Shown here piece by piece: positions 50,515 to 60,430 of a stretch of 64,000 bases of DNA (position 1 is the first letter of the stretch; every line of letters begins with the position of its first letter). This stretch comes from Acidobacteriota bacterium. GTDB lineage: Bacteria; Acidobacteriota; Blastocatellia; Chloracidobacteriales; Chloracidobacteriaceae. The notes beneath the pieces were generated by a model that saw only the letters and a program-made list of their open reading frames with translations, ran no database searches and was not told where the DNA came from. The stretch covers positions 1 to 64,000 of the forward strand of contig JACQXX010000064.1 of the NCBI GenBank assembly GCA_016208495.1, read 5' to 3'. The translations under genes and the position numbers were made by a program.

Positions 50515-53007
50515 ATGGCTGAACCACTGACGATCAATCCGACACCGCCGCTCAATAAAGGGCTTGACTATGCTTACCTGAAAACCACGGGTATTGAACT
50601 CGTGCAACAATTGTCAGGCAATATCTGGACTGATTATAACGAGCACGATCCAGGGGTGACCACGCTTGAGCAGCTTTGTTATGCCTTGACGGAACTGTCG
50701 TATCGGGCTGAATTTCCAATGGCGGACCTTCTGACCAATCGAAACGGCTCGATCAACTCGCGTCAGCAGGCGCTGTTTATTCCGAAGCGAATCCTACCCT
50801 GTAACCCGGTGACGAATAATGACTTCCGAAAAATCCTGCTTGACCGTGTTCCAGAGCTTGCCAACATCTGGTTGATTCCACATCAGGCCAAAATTGCCAG
50901 AAAGCAGGTCAACGGCCTGTATGACGTCTATGGGTACGCACCTTCGACCCATCACCACTGTGAGAATGAGGATGAGCCCGCCCGGCAACATGTGAAAAAT
51001 CGGGTCCGGCAGGTGTACAACCGGTTTCGAAGCCTCTGTGAAGACCTCCGAAAGATCACTCTGTTGCAGCCACTCAAAACAGTGGTTTCTGGAATAGTCA
51101 CCATCAATGAAAGCCGAACTCCGGAAGCAATCCTGGCTGGCATCTTTTTCAACTTAGGCAATTTTCTGGCGCCGGAAATCCCACGCACATCGCTCAAATC
51201 TCTGGTTCGTCAGGGCGTTCCAACCGATCAAATTTTTAACGGCCCGTTGCTCTACGAAGGCTTCATTGACGACGCCCAGTTGCAGCCCAAACCTACGGTC
51301 ATCAAAGGACAGGACGTGGTGCGGGTCATCGCCAATTGTCCAGGGGTTTCAAGCGTGAAAGATGTCACCATCCGCGTCGAGCCCCCAGGAAAAACCATCA
51401 CCGCCCAGGGTTCGATTGACATTCCAATGCGGGACATCCCCGACCTTGACACCTCACCCAATACCCGGCGCGGAGGGTTTTCAATTCGGTTATTCAAAAA
51501 CGGTGTTGAGTACTTCCCAGACCCAACGCGGGTCAAACGCGAATTAAAGAAACTCTGGGCTGAATATCGCCGAAGGTATCCGCTGCAACCTGAGTACGAA
51601 GAACTGTTTGGCTTCCCAAAAGGGCAATTTCGTGACCTGGAGCAGTATTATTCGATCCAGAATCAGTATCCGAATGTCTATGGCATCAGCGAATATGGAT
51701 TGCCTTCAGCGGCTTCGGAGGTTCGGCGCGGACAGGCCAAACAACTCAAAGGCTATCTGCTGGTTTTTGAACAACTGCTGGCAGATTACTTTTCGCAACT
51801 GGCTCAAGCCAAAGACCTTTTTTCAACCCGTTCGGATCTGGACGCCACGTATTTTTTTCAGTACCTGATCAAATCAGTCCCCAACGTCAAACCGTTGCTG
51901 GGCGAAGAATACTTCACTGGATTGCCTGAATTGATTGCCAGCCAGGATCCAGTGATGGAACGCCGCAATCGATTTCTTGACTTCCTGCTGGCCCTTTTTG
52001 CTGAACGACTTGATGCGGATTCCATCATTGATTCAACCAACCCGAATCAGGAAGCCAGCCCTTCCGGCGAACAATTGCTCCAGGCCAAACTGGCGTTGCT
52101 CCAGCATCTGGTGACCAGCACCCAAAAGCGTGGAAGCGGATTTGATTACCTGGCGCCGCCGCTGCCGCGCAACATTGCTGGGATGGAAATCAAATGCCGG
52201 ATTCAGCTTGGAATGGAGGTTTACCCCGAACGCCCATTGATTGACATCCTTGAAGAACAGGCCCTGGAACTGGTTGAAACTGAGGCCAAAGCCACCGTAG
52301 GCCGGAGCATGAGCCGTCATTCCGATCATATTTCCGAACACTTTACCGGTGTCACGGCCCCAACCGAAGCCGAGACGTCTTCCCAAATGCCGCCCTTGCT
52401 GCGCGGCCAATCGTTTACCGAAGACTTCCTGCACGCCGCCAGCGAGCACGCCAGCTTTCGAACCGGCATCTTGCCCGGAGATACTTCAACCGCCGTGGTG
52501 TGCAAGTCTCCGAATGAAAAAAACTGGCGACTGGTCGGGAAATACAGCGACCCGGAGACCGCCCAGGCCAGCGTAACGGCTCTGGTCAATCTGGTGCAAA
52601 AACTGCGGCGATTTAGCCAGCAACTGTACATCATCGAACATACCTTGCTGCGCTTTGGTCGTGCCGACCGAAAAACACCTCCGGCTTCAACCAGCCAGGA
52701 AGTCGAACGTGAAAGCCCGCGAGACCCACAGCCATTTCACTACAGTTTTACCATCACGGCGGTGCTGTGCCTTCCGAATTGCGGACCGGATTCTGAGAAT
52801 TATCAAGATCAGGTCCGTGAAATCATTCGTCAAAACACGCCGTCACACATCCTGGATCAATATTGCTTTCTGAAACCCTGGCAACTGTACCGGTTTGAAG
52901 CGCTGTACTGGGCGTGGCGACAGGCGCTCGAACAAGAAAATCTGTGGAAACTGATTGTTGCCTCAAACCGGCTGACGCGGTTTTTGGAAAAGCATACACA
53001 ATTTTAA
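50515..53007 (+). CDS. eCIS baseplate protein (Pvc12-like)
   Basis: Protein of 830 residues. The N-terminus GNIWTDYNEHDPGVTTLEQLCYALTELSYRAEFPMADLLT is diagnostic of Afp12/Pvc12-type baseplate wedge proteins. Later blocks LKGYLLVFEQLLADYFSQLAQAKDLFS and LQQLYIIEHTLLRFG-like (FSQQLYIIEHTLLRFGRAD), as well as the C-terminal YSFTITAVLCLPNCGPD, also fit. It belongs functionally with the 33279 gene, but is separated from it by the 12-kb cargo block. Confidence 0.93.
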   Translation: MAEPLTINPTPPLNKGLDYAYLKTTGIELVQQLSGNIWTDYNEHDPGVTTLEQLCYALTELSYRAEFPMADLLTNRNGSINSRQQALFIPKRILPCNPVTNNDFRKILLDRVPELANIWLIPHQAKIARKQVNGLYDVYGYAPSTHHHCENEDEPARQHVKNRVRQVYNRFRSLCEDLRKITLLQPLKTVVSGIVTINESRTPEAILAGIFFNLGNFLAPEIPRTSLKSLVRQGVPTDQIFNGPLLYEGFIDDAQLQPKPTVIKGQDVVRVIANCPGVSSVKDVTIRVEPPGKTITAQGSIDIPMRDIPDLDTSPNTRRGGFSIRLFKNGVEYFPDPTRVKRELKKLWAEYRRRYPLQPEYEELFGFPKGQFRDLEQYYSIQNQYPNVYGISEYGLPSAASEVRRGQAKQLKGYLLVFEQLLADYFSQLAQAKDLFSTRSDLDATYFFQYLIKSVPNVKPLLGEEYFTGLPELIASQDPVMERRNRFLDFLLALFAERLDADSIIDSTNPNQEASPSGEQLLQAKLALLQHLVTSTQKRGSGFDYLAPPLPRNIAGMEIKCRIQLGMEVYPERPLIDILEEQALELVETEAKATVGRSMSRHSDHISEHFTGVTAPTEAETSSQMPPLLRGQSFTEDFLHAASEHASFRTGILPGDTSTAVVCKSPNEKNWRLVGKYSDPETAQASVTALVNLVQKLRRFSQQLYIIEHTLLRFGRADRKTPPASTSQEVERESPRDPQPFHYSFTITAVLCLPNCGPDSENYQDQVREIIRQNTPSHILDQYCFLKPWQLYRFEALYWAWRQALEQENLWKLIVASNRLTRFLEKHTQF

Positions 53008-53014
53008 AAGAGAG

Positions 53015-53050
53015 AAAGCGGCGTCAAGCCGCCGCACTCCGACGCACTCC
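53015..53050. repeat. Half copy of GGAGTGC palindromic element
   Basis: AAAGCGGCGTCAAGCCGCC and two GCACTCC ends directly before the tape-measure start; matches the right half of the element at 4954-5026. Confidence 0.6.
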
Positions 53051-53052
53051 AA

Positions 53053-56000
53053 ATGCACCACTCACTTCGCAAACAAACCTTTGAAATCGAGGCCGCCAAC
53101 GAACAACTCGCGATGGCGCTCCAATCCAGCCTGGGCGACATCAATCGGCGGTCGCTGGTTCCGGTCATCGAACGCGTCCTCAATGAAGTCTCAATCCCAG
53201 GCCAGACCATCAAGATTTCAAAGGTCAAGGTTGACCTGGGTACGATTCCATTTCAACAACTTGAGGAAACGGCGGCTAAACGGCTGTATCACGAACTCCT
53301 GCGGGCACTGACGGATGCCATTGCCGACATTACCCAAAACCCAACGCCGGAAAATCGAACCCGATCCGAAAAAGAAAGCCTGTTGGGACAGGTTGAACAC
53401 TTCCTGGTTCAAGGCACACTTCCATTTGGGTCCACCGGGGCAGGTCAATTTTCATTTGAACGACAGGTACTTCACCTGGCTGAAACCAACCCTGAAGGAC
53501 TGGTCGAACTGGTCAAAACCCATAGCCATCAGCGGTATGTCATCGAACGGCTCCTGTACCAGCTTGGTGAGGCTGCCCTACGCCGGCTGCTCTTTTTGCT
53601 GGAGCCGGAACACGCAGCGTTGATTCTCGCTTATATGGTGAACCTTCAGGCCGTCCACGAGATCCAACCGGTGCTGGCGCTGAACAAAAAGCAATTTTCG
53701 CATCTCTTGTGGGTGCTGGTACTTGGCTATCTCGCCCAGGAGCACGGGTCACAGTTTAACCGCAAAAGCTTTGTCAAATCCGTGCTCGAAAGCATGGCCG
53801 AAAGCGAAGGGCTCAATTTTCTCCATATTCTGATCACACTCCATTTTGGGTTGCAGCAAACCGAGAAAGACCTTTCGCCAAAGACGTCGCTGCCAGCCGT
53901 GATTGGCGAACTCATTCATGAATTCCAATCGAGTATTCAGAGCATGCTTGAAAGCGCTCCTCCGCAATCCATTCCACCTGAAGCCATCAAACATTTTCAC
54001 CTTGAGTTATCCAGAACGCTCGGCACATCTGGTCAGGAATCAGTGGAAATAAAACCAGAACATGTTTTAGATCAGGGACATAACCAGGAAATCTGGCAAC
54101 TGGTTGAAAGTTATCTTGTATATGGGGCACTCCCCTTCGGCACCAGGCCAGAGCCCCCTGTTTCATTTGAAATGCTGGTGCTGAAACTGGCGGAAACACT
54201 TCCTCAGCGGTTTGTGACCTTGATTCAAACCTATGGTCAGCATCGTCAGATTCTTGAGCGGCTGGTTCTGCGCCTTGATGAAGCAGCACTCCGGCGAATA
54301 TTGCAGCTCCTTGAACCCGAACATGCGGCGTTGATACTGGCCTACCTGCTTAATCTTCGGGAAGTCCATCGGGTCCAGCCGGTGTTGCCATTGGGTGATA
54401 TCCAGTTTTCCAACCTGCTCTGGTTGCTGGTGCTGTCATATCTGGTTCAGGAACGCGGTTCGCAATTTAACCGCAAGACCTTTGTCAAAACCCTGCTTGA
54501 AGGCATGTCAGAACGCGAAGGACTCGATTTTCTCCAGATTCTGACCACACTGAGCCTTGGCCTCCAACAAACTGAGAAAGTGCTCTCGCCGAAATCTTCG
54601 CTCCCAGCCATCATTCGCGAGTTAGTGAATGACTTTCAAAAAAGCGAATTGAATGAGACAGTTACATCCTCAACCAAACCGGCATTGGAAAGAAGGGTTG
54701 AGACCGGTACTCAGCGCGGCTGGCTCAATACCTATGACTGGATGGATGCCGTTCGCTATTTCCTCAAATATGGGGTTTTGCCCTGGAGCGAACGACTGCG
54801 AAATCTGAATGTGACGGTGGCGGAGGTGTTTCAATCACTCACTCGATTGACGGCAATTCAAATCAGGCAGGTCCTTCAGGTTTTTCCAGGTGAGCCGGTA
54901 GCCGGAATCCGGCACCTGGTGGAATACCTCACTGAAGCACAGGTGGTGCAACTGATTCGAATACTGCTTCCACAACTTCAACAGGCAGACCATCCGCTGG
55001 CTGAATCGCTGGTTTTTTTTGCCGGGCAAACCTCAGACAAAACAACATTTTACAGCCGACTTCTGATTGCCATTCTGGAAAACCAGCCGCTTGATTTTGA
55101 ACAGTTTGCAAGTGATGAAACGGCTTCGTTTCAGCAACCGTCAACAACGACCAAACCACATCAGTGGCCGCCGCATCAGCTTAAATCCCAGATTGTTTCG
55201 TGGTTGAGTGCTGGGGATTTCAAGCCTGATCCGCGATTCCCGCTGGTTGATTTATTTGAGGCGCTCTTTCGGTTCCATCCCGGTCAGGCCAGTCATTTTC
55301 TTGAGAAACTTCAGCGGATTCCCGGATTTGGCGAAAAAATCGCTCACCAGTGCACCGGTGAAGACGGTGTTCGACTGGTTGAATTATTCCATTCGGAGCA
55401 ATCCACGACGCTCAATCTCTGGCTGAAGATCTTGACCCGGATTCCAGCCTCGACCTGGCCGCTTCCGAACGCCCAGCGGGTGCAGGTATTTCTTGGTCAG
55501 GTCCTGGCCTTGAAGAAAGGAACACCGCTCACCAGAGCCTTTTTCCTCCGGCTGCTAAGGCGATTGTTTGGATTTCCGCTCCCACCTGAGATTGTCCAAT
55601 TCTTTCTGGATGAACTCGATACGTGGGGTTCCAAAGGGAAAATGCCGGCAGCCGTGGTTGCCGCCTTTCGCGAAGCACTCGCCCTGATCAATGAAGGCAA
55701 TCAAGTCAGTGATATTCTGCCGGCTCTGTTTGAACCAGCCACCTCGGCTTCGGTTGAAGCGATCCAGTTTCAAATTGCAGTGCAAACTTATTTGCTCGGC
55801 GAGGACTTTCCGACTGAATTTGTCAGTGCCAGTCCAGAGGCGGATTTTCAACCGATGGAACGAGACGAGCTGCACCACCGGGCACTTGTGTTCCTGGAGA
55901 AATTTCCCGAAGCGGCACATTCCGCCGTCAGTCGCCATCTTTCATCGCCTGAAAAACGCGAGTACTGGGTCAAATCGCTCCCAGAATCAGCTCTTGTCCG

Positions 56001-57033
56001 GCTGGTCTATTTGTTTGAGCCAGTGCAATGTCGCAGCCTGATTGATGCGGCTGAAGTATTATTTTCAGCCTGGATCGAAGTCGCCCCGCCAAATAGTCCA
56101 ATGTTGTCAGGACGGCCTTTATTTTGGCGGTTTCTGCTTGAATTTCTGGCTGAAACCACCAGTTCGACCCGCTCAGTCAAGCGGATGGTGACAATGTACT
56201 TTAAGTTCTTTGCCCGGCAGCTTTTTGCAACGATCCCTGGAAGTGTTGAGAGTATTTCAGTTGGAAGGGAATTGCTCAACCAGGCGCGACACCGGGCAAG
56301 CGTCAAAGGCCACGCCGGGTTGCGAGCAATCTTTCAAACAGATGAAAAATTGCTGCTTACGATTTGGGAAGCCACACTTGGCGCCGGGGAGAGCCAGGAC
56401 CGGCCCGAACCGGAACGTGAACCCAAACCCGCCTCGGCTCAAACAGCCACGTCCACCCGGAAAATCCGAGGAAAAACAGCGTTTGGTCTCCCCACCACTT
56501 CAGAAGTGATTGCCATTGGCGAGCCAATTTATATTTCGAATGCCGGTCTGGTGCTCACCGCCCCATTCCTGCCTTTTTTGTTTCAAAATCTGGATCTCCT
56601 TACCCAGGATGACAAAGGAAAGATGTCGTTTCGGGATAGGGAAGCCATCACCCGAGGCGTGCATTTATTGCAATACCTGGTTGACGGCAGCACGGCAACC
56701 CCGGAACCGCTGCTGGTCCTGAATAAGATCCTGTGTGGTGTGCCGGTTCCAACCCCCATCGAACAAATATACACACCCACGGAAAAAGAACTGGAGATGT
56801 GTGACACGCTGCTGAAATCCATCATTGCCAACTGGAAAATCATTTCCAATACTTCGGTTGCCGGATTGCAGGAAACGTTTCTCCGACGGGAAGGAAAGCT
56901 GGAACGTGCGGCTGACCGCTGGACGCTCCATATTCAGCGCAAAACGGTGGATATTCTGGTTGATCAACTGCCGTGGGGCATTTCAGTTGTCTTTCATCGC
57001 TGGATGGAACAGCCGGTGTATGTGACGTGGTGA
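53053..57033 (+). CDS. eCIS tape measure protein (Afp14-like)
   Basis: Protein of 1326 residues of the contractile injection system tape-measure family. The N-terminus (MHHSLRKQTFEIEA then VIERVLNEVSIPGQTIKISKVKVDLGTIP) and C-terminus (NAGLVLTAPFLPFLFQNLDLL, FRDREAITRGVHLLQYL, LNKILCGVP, LQETFLRREGKLERAADRW) are typical. Residues about 113-295 and 347-530 are a tandem duplication, sharing LRRLLFLLEPEHAALILAY / LRRILQLLEPEHAALILAY and GSQFNRK-FVK blocks. The family sets particle length, so the duplication may lengthen the tube. No visible ribosome binding site; a repeat fragment precedes the ATG. Confidence 0.93.
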   Translation: MHHSLRKQTFEIEAANEQLAMALQSSLGDINRRSLVPVIERVLNEVSIPGQTIKISKVKVDLGTIPFQQLEETAAKRLYHELLRALTDAIADITQNPTPENRTRSEKESLLGQVEHFLVQGTLPFGSTGAGQFSFERQVLHLAETNPEGLVELVKTHSHQRYVIERLLYQLGEAALRRLLFLLEPEHAALILAYMVNLQAVHEIQPVLALNKKQFSHLLWVLVLGYLAQEHGSQFNRKSFVKSVLESMAESEGLNFLHILITLHFGLQQTEKDLSPKTSLPAVIGELIHEFQSSIQSMLESAPPQSIPPEAIKHFHLELSRTLGTSGQESVEIKPEHVLDQGHNQEIWQLVESYLVYGALPFGTRPEPPVSFEMLVLKLAETLPQRFVTLIQTYGQHRQILERLVLRLDEAALRRILQLLEPEHAALILAYLLNLREVHRVQPVLPLGDIQFSNLLWLLVLSYLVQERGSQFNRKTFVKTLLEGMSEREGLDFLQILTTLSLGLQQTEKVLSPKSSLPAIIRELVNDFQKSELNETVTSSTKPALERRVETGTQRGWLNTYDWMDAVRYFLKYGVLPWSERLRNLNVTVAEVFQSLTRLTAIQIRQVLQVFPGEPVAGIRHLVEYLTEAQVVQLIRILLPQLQQADHPLAESLVFFAGQTSDKTTFYSRLLIAILENQPLDFEQFASDETASFQQPSTTTKPHQWPPHQLKSQIVSWLSAGDFKPDPRFPLVDLFEALFRFHPGQASHFLEKLQRIPGFGEKIAHQCTGEDGVRLVELFHSEQSTTLNLWLKILTRIPASTWPLPNAQRVQVFLGQVLALKKGTPLTRAFFLRLLRRLFGFPLPPEIVQFFLDELDTWGSKGKMPAAVVAAFREALALINEGNQVSDILPALFEPATSASVEAIQFQIAVQTYLLGEDFPTEFVSASPEADFQPMERDELHHRALVFLEKFPEAAHSAVSRHLSSPEKREYWVKSLPESALVRLVYLFEPVQCRSLIDAAEVLFSAWIEVAPPNSPMLSGRPLFWRFLLEFLAETTSSTRSVKRMVTMYFKFFARQLFATIPGSVESISVGRELLNQARHRASVKGHAGLRAIFQTDEKLLLTIWEATLGAGESQDRPEPEREPKPASAQTATSTRKIRGKTAFGLPTTSEVIAIGEPIYISNAGLVLTAPFLPFLFQNLDLLTQDDKGKMSFRDREAITRGVHLLQYLVDGSTATPEPLLVLNKILCGVPVPTPIEQIYTPTEKELEMCDTLLKSIIANWKIISNTSVAGLQETFLRREGKLERAADRWTLHIQRKTVDILVDQLPWGISVVFHRWMEQPVYVTW

Positions 57034-57041
57034 CAAGAATG

Positions 57042-57176
57042 AGGGTTCAGGGTTCGGGGTTCGGGGAAAACAACGAAAAAGACGAAAAGGACAAAAAGGA
57101 CAAAAAGGACTTAAATTCGAAAACCCCGAACCCCGAACCCCGAACCCCGAACCCCGAACCCCGAACCCCGAACCCT
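57042..57176. repeat. GGGTTCG / CCCCGAA arrays with A-rich core
   Basis: GGGTTCA/GGGTTCG units (57042-57064), an A-rich core with GACAAAAAG units, then about seven CCCCGAA copies (57124-57175) ending at the base before the ATPase ATG. Layout as at 29183-29276. Confidence 0.88.
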
Positions 57177-58544
57177 ATGAATCCAGAAACCCTTCTCGCC
57201 AACGCCCACTGTATTCAGGCCGAAATTGCCTGGTTTCGGGAACTCCTGGAACAACGGCTCTTGCTGCACGCCGAAGAAAAATCAAATGGTGATTTGCTTT
57301 CTGATCTACCGCCGCCGGTTTTGACTGAAAACCAGTCCCCCTATGCGGAAACAATCCAGCGATTTGAAATGGGAGCGGCTGAGCGGCTGGTGTTGATCCT
57401 GAGTTTTATTCCGCATATCAAACCCGGAATCCTGGATCCGTTTTTTATCCAGAATCAATCGGTGCAGCGACGGTTTACCGAATTCGGCGGGATGGTTGGA
57501 ATGGCTCACGGGGGGTTTCTTCCAACCGGTGAAACCGCCATGTTTTTGCTGGCCGGAGATAACATCCCCATCCGTCTGAAATACCATTATCTCTTTCACC
57601 ATGAACATTTTCTGTATGCACACCAGATTCTCCACCTTGACCATCGGCATCAGGAAGAACCGCTGCTCTCATCGGCCTTGCGAATGACTCCCGTCTATCT
57701 GGAGCGGCTTACAACCGGTGGAACCTACCATCCGCCGCTAAGTCAGGAATTTCCGGCTCAACTGATTACCACGCCCTATGGGTGGGAAGACCTGGTTTTG
57801 GAAACTGGAACCCGGCAGGAAATTGATGACATCGTGACCTGGATCACGCATCAAGACACGTTACTCAATGAATGGCAGCTCCGGGATCGGCTCAAATCCG
57901 GGTTTCGGTCCTTGTTTTACGGACCACCGGGAACGGGGAAAACCCTGACGGCCAGCCTGCTCGGGAAAGCGACTGGATTGCCGGTGTATCGGGTTGATTT
58001 GTCAAAAGTGGTGTCAAAATACATCGGCGAAACCGAGAAGAATCTGGCCAGTTTGTTTGACCACGCCCAACACCAGAACTGGATTTTGTTCTTTGACGAA
58101 GCAGATTCGCTGTTTGGAAAACGAACCGAATCACGCAACGCCAACGACCGGGCGGCCAATCAGCAAATTTCCTACCTGTTGCAGCGCATCGAAGACTTCC
58201 CCGGAATCGCCATCCTGGCCACCAATATGCGATTTCACCTTGATGAAGCGTTTGCCCGCCGGTTTCAGTCAGTGGTTCATTTTCCAATGCCCGGCTATCA
58301 ACAACGCCTGCGCCTGTGGGAAGATAATTTCAAAAACAAGCCGTACCCGTTGGCGGCAGACGTCAATTTCTCCCGACTGGCCCGTGAGTATGAACTTTCA
58401 GGTGGGAGCATCATCAATGTGCTGCGGTATGCCTGTTTAAAAGCTGTCGTGCGGACTCCGCCAATGATTTATTTCCAGGATTTGCTGTCAGGCATCAGCC
58501 GCGAGCTGCATAAGGAAGGGAAGTCATTGCAGCATCAACACTAA
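57177..58544 (+). CDS. eCIS AAA+ ATPase (Pvc15-like)
   Basis: Protein of 455 residues. An N-terminal winged-helix-like region (FEMGAAERLVLILSFIPHIKPGILDPFF) precedes an AAA+ domain with Walker A GPPGTGKT (249-256), Walker B ILFFDEAD and an arginine-finger region FARRFQSVVHF. This is the ATPase found in nearly all eCIS loci and needed for loading or assembly in PVC systems. The ATG at 57177 directly follows the repeat array; the upstream frame is repeat translation. Last gene of the eCIS operon. Confidence 0.94.
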   Translation: MNPETLLANAHCIQAEIAWFRELLEQRLLLHAEEKSNGDLLSDLPPPVLTENQSPYAETIQRFEMGAAERLVLILSFIPHIKPGILDPFFIQNQSVQRRFTEFGGMVGMAHGGFLPTGETAMFLLAGDNIPIRLKYHYLFHHEHFLYAHQILHLDHRHQEEPLLSSALRMTPVYLERLTTGGTYHPPLSQEFPAQLITTPYGWEDLVLETGTRQEIDDIVTWITHQDTLLNEWQLRDRLKSGFRSLFYGPPGTGKTLTASLLGKATGLPVYRVDLSKVVSKYIGETEKNLASLFDHAQHQNWILFFDEADSLFGKRTESRNANDRAANQQISYLLQRIEDFPGIAILATNMRFHLDEAFARRFQSVVHFPMPGYQQRLRLWEDNFKNKPYPLAADVNFSRLAREYELSGGSIINVLRYACLKAVVRTPPMIYFQDLLSGISRELHKEGKSLQHQH

Positions 58545-58558
58545 AGTCATCAAGATTG

Positions 58559-60397
58559 TTATTGATGTTTTCCAAAGGCAGAAAAATCGGCAAAGATCTC
58601 CTGGATATCTTTAAAAACTTCAGAACCAGATTCTAAAGCAACCTGGATATAAGCTCTTTTTGCTTGATCAATGGGTTGTTTCACATCTTTAAGAAATCTA
58701 TTTAAAATGTTTTTTCCTGGAATTAATGTCTTCCATTCGTCAGCATTTTTTAAGGATTCTTCTAGTTTGAGAGCGATGGTCCGTGTTGTAGTTTCAACTT
58801 GGCTCTGATCAAGTTTGTGCTTTACCCGATTGGATTCAGCAACTGCACGTTCGGCAATTAGTTGCAATAATTCACCTAAAGGCTTTGAGTGACAATCACG
58901 GGGCATAAGATCAACATTCCCAATGTTTTTTCGCATTTCTGCCGATACATAAAGCGCAACAGCATAGGGAATGTTTTCTTTAGCTAAATCAAGTATTTTC
59001 TTTCGAATTTGGTCTGGGGATCGAAGATCAGATTTCTCTTCAATAAATAATTTCTCAAATGCTTTTGCCCATACCTGCTCATCAAGAAAATAGTTTTCGA
59101 GATGATACCGGCTAAGGTATCGAATTCTACTATTTACAGTGTTTTCCACAGACTCTTTAGGGTCTGAGAGAGGAATAGCATCACGATCCCGCAGCATAAA
59201 GAATTCAACCCCCCATAAAGTCTTCTGCAAAACCTTTGTATTTAAAAGATCAAAGCTCTGGATGACATGTTTCCCTTCAGACGGAAGAAGCACAAAATCC
59301 GAAAACTGTTTTTCCACAATAGACTTATAGACCAATACATCAAGGCTATTTGTCTTACCTTCAATCAAAACAATCTTCTTCCCAAGCGAGAGCACTCCCA
59401 ATGAATGCCCTAATAGTTGAAGTGCTTCAACAATCTCATCATCAGCTTTGACGGGTAAGGCTTGATTCTCACCGTTTGTTCCTGGTGGTTTAATAAACAC
59501 AACCGAGTAAGGGAGAGAAGAAGTTATGATGTGAGAGGAATGAGTACAGTAAATAAACTGATTTCTTGGTGAAACGTCCTGTAGTGCCTGAAGAAGCCTT
59601 TTAGCTAACTCAGGATGAAGGTGCAACTCAGGTTCATCAAACAAAACGATGCAATCGGATGGTGACCGGAAGAGAAAATCAAAAACAATATTTACAACCT
59701 CCCTTTCCCCTGAGCTTAAATTTTCAATGGGAATAATTTGACCATTTTCAGAAAAATTGAGTTTTTGATTGCGAAGATCAGGGTCCAAAAGTACTTTGGA
59801 GGTAAGTAGCTGAGAGAACGCCAACTTATAAGGCATTAAAATGTCTGGAAAATCTAGTTTCATTTCTGAATGCCCAGATTTCCTTAATTCTTTTGCCTGT
59901 TCAGCTATTTTATTATTCTGCGCATTTAGCATTTGCAAAAGGGAATGAACTGTGTTCTCAAATCTATCCTTCAAAGGACTAATAGGAGTATTCCAATTTA
60001 TTTTGTCTTGGGATGGGTCATGATTGCTTGGGGGAAGTGAGCAATTAGAGATTCGGTCAATAAACCTTCGGCTTTCTATCAAAATAAAACTACTCTGCCA
60101 GTTTGTTTTTTGTTGTTGCTTACTCACAGTACTAAATAGAAGTCGTTTATCTTGGTGTACATTAGTATCTAATGTTGACTTTTTCCAACGACCCTTTTCT
60201 AGATCCGTTGTTGCTTCAATAATAAGTTGGGTCGTCTCATTTTCACGACTGGTGCTTATAAGCTCAATAATTGCCCTGATAATTCTGGTTTTACCTACAC
60301 CATTTTGGCCAGCAATAACAACTCTGTGTGTTAGATTATCTACTTGGAAGCATTGAATTGGTGGATGATTTTTGATGTTGATAGATTTTATTTTCAT
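58559..60397 (-). CDS. OLD-like ATPase with TOPRIM-type domain
   Basis: Protein of 612 residues. ABC-type ATPase core: Walker A GQNGVGKT (30-37), signature LSSGER, Walker B CIVLFDEPELHLHP and switch THSS. A TOPRIM-like region follows (KKIVLIEGKTNSLDVLVYKS ... FFMLRDRDAIP, supplying Glu and Asp-x-Asp). This is the layout of class 1 OLD nucleases and related phage-defence ATPases. GAAGGAG precedes ATG 60397. The gene is markedly more AT-rich than its surroundings, suggesting transfer. No UvrD-like partner (as in Gabija) or HNH partner (as in Septu) is adjacent. Confidence 0.82.
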   Translation of the reverse strand: MKIKSINIKNHPPIQCFQVDNLTHRVVIAGQNGVGKTRIIRAIIELISTSRENETTQLIIEATTDLEKGRWKKSTLDTNVHQDKRLLFSTVSKQQQKTNWQSSFILIESRRFIDRISNCSLPPSNHDPSQDKINWNTPISPLKDRFENTVHSLLQMLNAQNNKIAEQAKELRKSGHSEMKLDFPDILMPYKLAFSQLLTSKVLLDPDLRNQKLNFSENGQIIPIENLSSGEREVVNIVFDFLFRSPSDCIVLFDEPELHLHPELAKRLLQALQDVSPRNQFIYCTHSSHIITSSLPYSVVFIKPPGTNGENQALPVKADDEIVEALQLLGHSLGVLSLGKKIVLIEGKTNSLDVLVYKSIVEKQFSDFVLLPSEGKHVIQSFDLLNTKVLQKTLWGVEFFMLRDRDAIPLSDPKESVENTVNSRIRYLSRYHLENYFLDEQVWAKAFEKLFIEEKSDLRSPDQIRKKILDLAKENIPYAVALYVSAEMRKNIGNVDLMPRDCHSKPLGELLQLIAERAVAESNRVKHKLDQSQVETTTRTIALKLEESLKNADEWKTLIPGKNILNRFLKDVKQPIDQAKRAYIQVALESGSEVFKDIQEIFADFSAFGKHQ

Positions 60398-60430
60398 AAC
60401 TCCTTCCACAAACTTACTTTTTTAAGTTGC

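Noticed and set aside
56973-57176. N-terminal extension of the AAA+ ATPase overlapping the tape-measure gene
   Set aside because: It translates the end of another gene in a different frame and then CCCCGAA repeats.
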